Assembly (NCBI GenBank): GCA_905480105.1
Contig: CAJQPC010000090.1
Span: 1-42,131 of the forward strand
DNA length: 42,131 nt
DNA from: an uncultured bacterium
GTDB taxonomy: Bacteria; Myxococcota_A; UBA796; CAJQPC01
Direction: 5' to 3'
Below are positions 42,001 through 42,131 of this stretch, piece after piece; the first letter of the stretch is position 1, and each line of letters opens with the position of its first letter. The notes beneath the pieces were generated by a model that ran no database searches, was not told where the DNA came from, and saw only the letters and a program-made list of their open reading frames with translations. Position numbers and translations under genes: made by a program.

Positions 42001-42131
42001 CATGACCCTGCTAATTCTCGCTGGTCTGACCGCCTGCAATGACTTTGAACTCGTTCCCAGTGAGAGCAACGTCGGCGGTGTCGACGACTTGTCCGTCTGC
42101 ATCCTGACTGCAGACCCCGGCTCGGTGGCTT
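42001..42131 (+). CDS. lipoprotein, N-terminal part (cut by right edge)
   Basis: ATG 42001 follows CTGGAG at 41990-41995 and opens a frame to the window end. The leader MTLLILAGLTAC is a lipoprotein signal; a Glu/Ser/Asp-rich mature start follows. Only 43 codons are visible, so the family is not identifiable. Confidence 0.6.

Overview
This is a GC-rich bacterial chromosome segment with strong G/C third-position bias and many GTG and TTG starts. It probably comes from a member of the Myxococcota or an allied deltaproteobacterial lineage. The pointers are numerous secreted lipoproteins with FG-GAP, MopE-like and Asp/Cys-rich repeats, a DUF1501/c-type-cytochrome-like operon, a bacterial XPB helicase, near-consensus sigma-54 promoters and a very large lipid/polyketide-type synthase. 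No taxonomic marker gene is present, so this placement is inference.

Layout. 1-3348 (minus): a HisZ/HisRS-like protein cut by the left edge, an RsmB-type rRNA m5C methyltransferase and an alpha/beta hydrolase. 3420-10832 (plus): an FG-GAP lipoprotein, a five-haem cytochrome c, an NAD-dependent epimerase, and a 971-residue lipoprotein built from eight A/B pairs of a Cys/Asp-rich motif. 10833-11114: a convergent intergenic region with a well-spaced sigma-70 promoter driving a candidate structured small RNA that has a C11 loop. 11115-11867 (minus): a SAM methyltransferase. 12023-22309 (plus): a 3428-residue megasynthase read as NPD-like, KS, AT, ACP, second KS, four tandem ACPs, KR, DH and C-terminal PPTase. 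It is preceded by an exact-consensus sigma-54 promoter and followed closely by a GNAT acyltransferase, a hybrid histidine kinase and a sulfatase-fold hydrolase.

26589-30081 (minus): a three-gene overlapping operon (secreted lipoprotein with an in-frame TGA, DUF1549/DUF1588-like CxxCH protein, Tat-exported DUF1501 protein). 30151-31506: a MopE-repeat lipoprotein with a fibrinogen-like C-terminus. 31531-34471: MsrA, a two-domain rhodanese and a UbiB/AarF kinase. 34590-36884 (minus): a membrane-anchored sulfatase-fold hydrolase. 36957-38833: XPB helicase overlapped by a 69-residue protein. 38890-40146 (minus): a UbiA-family prenyltransferase behind a small Cys-rich lipoprotein. 40297-41575: a sigma-54-like site, a likely 71-residue small gene and an overlapping sirtuin. 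41759-41835: tRNA-Arg(UCU). 42001-end: the start of another lipoprotein.

The most notable system is the megasynthase locus. One polypeptide combines PUFA-synthase features (tandem ACPs, second KS, PfaA-type KR) with the cis-PPTase layout of enediyne PKSs. It has a sigma-54 promoter, and Thr occupies the phosphopantetheine-Ser position in all five carrier domains. The second is the candidate C-rich-loop RNA at about 10910-11020.
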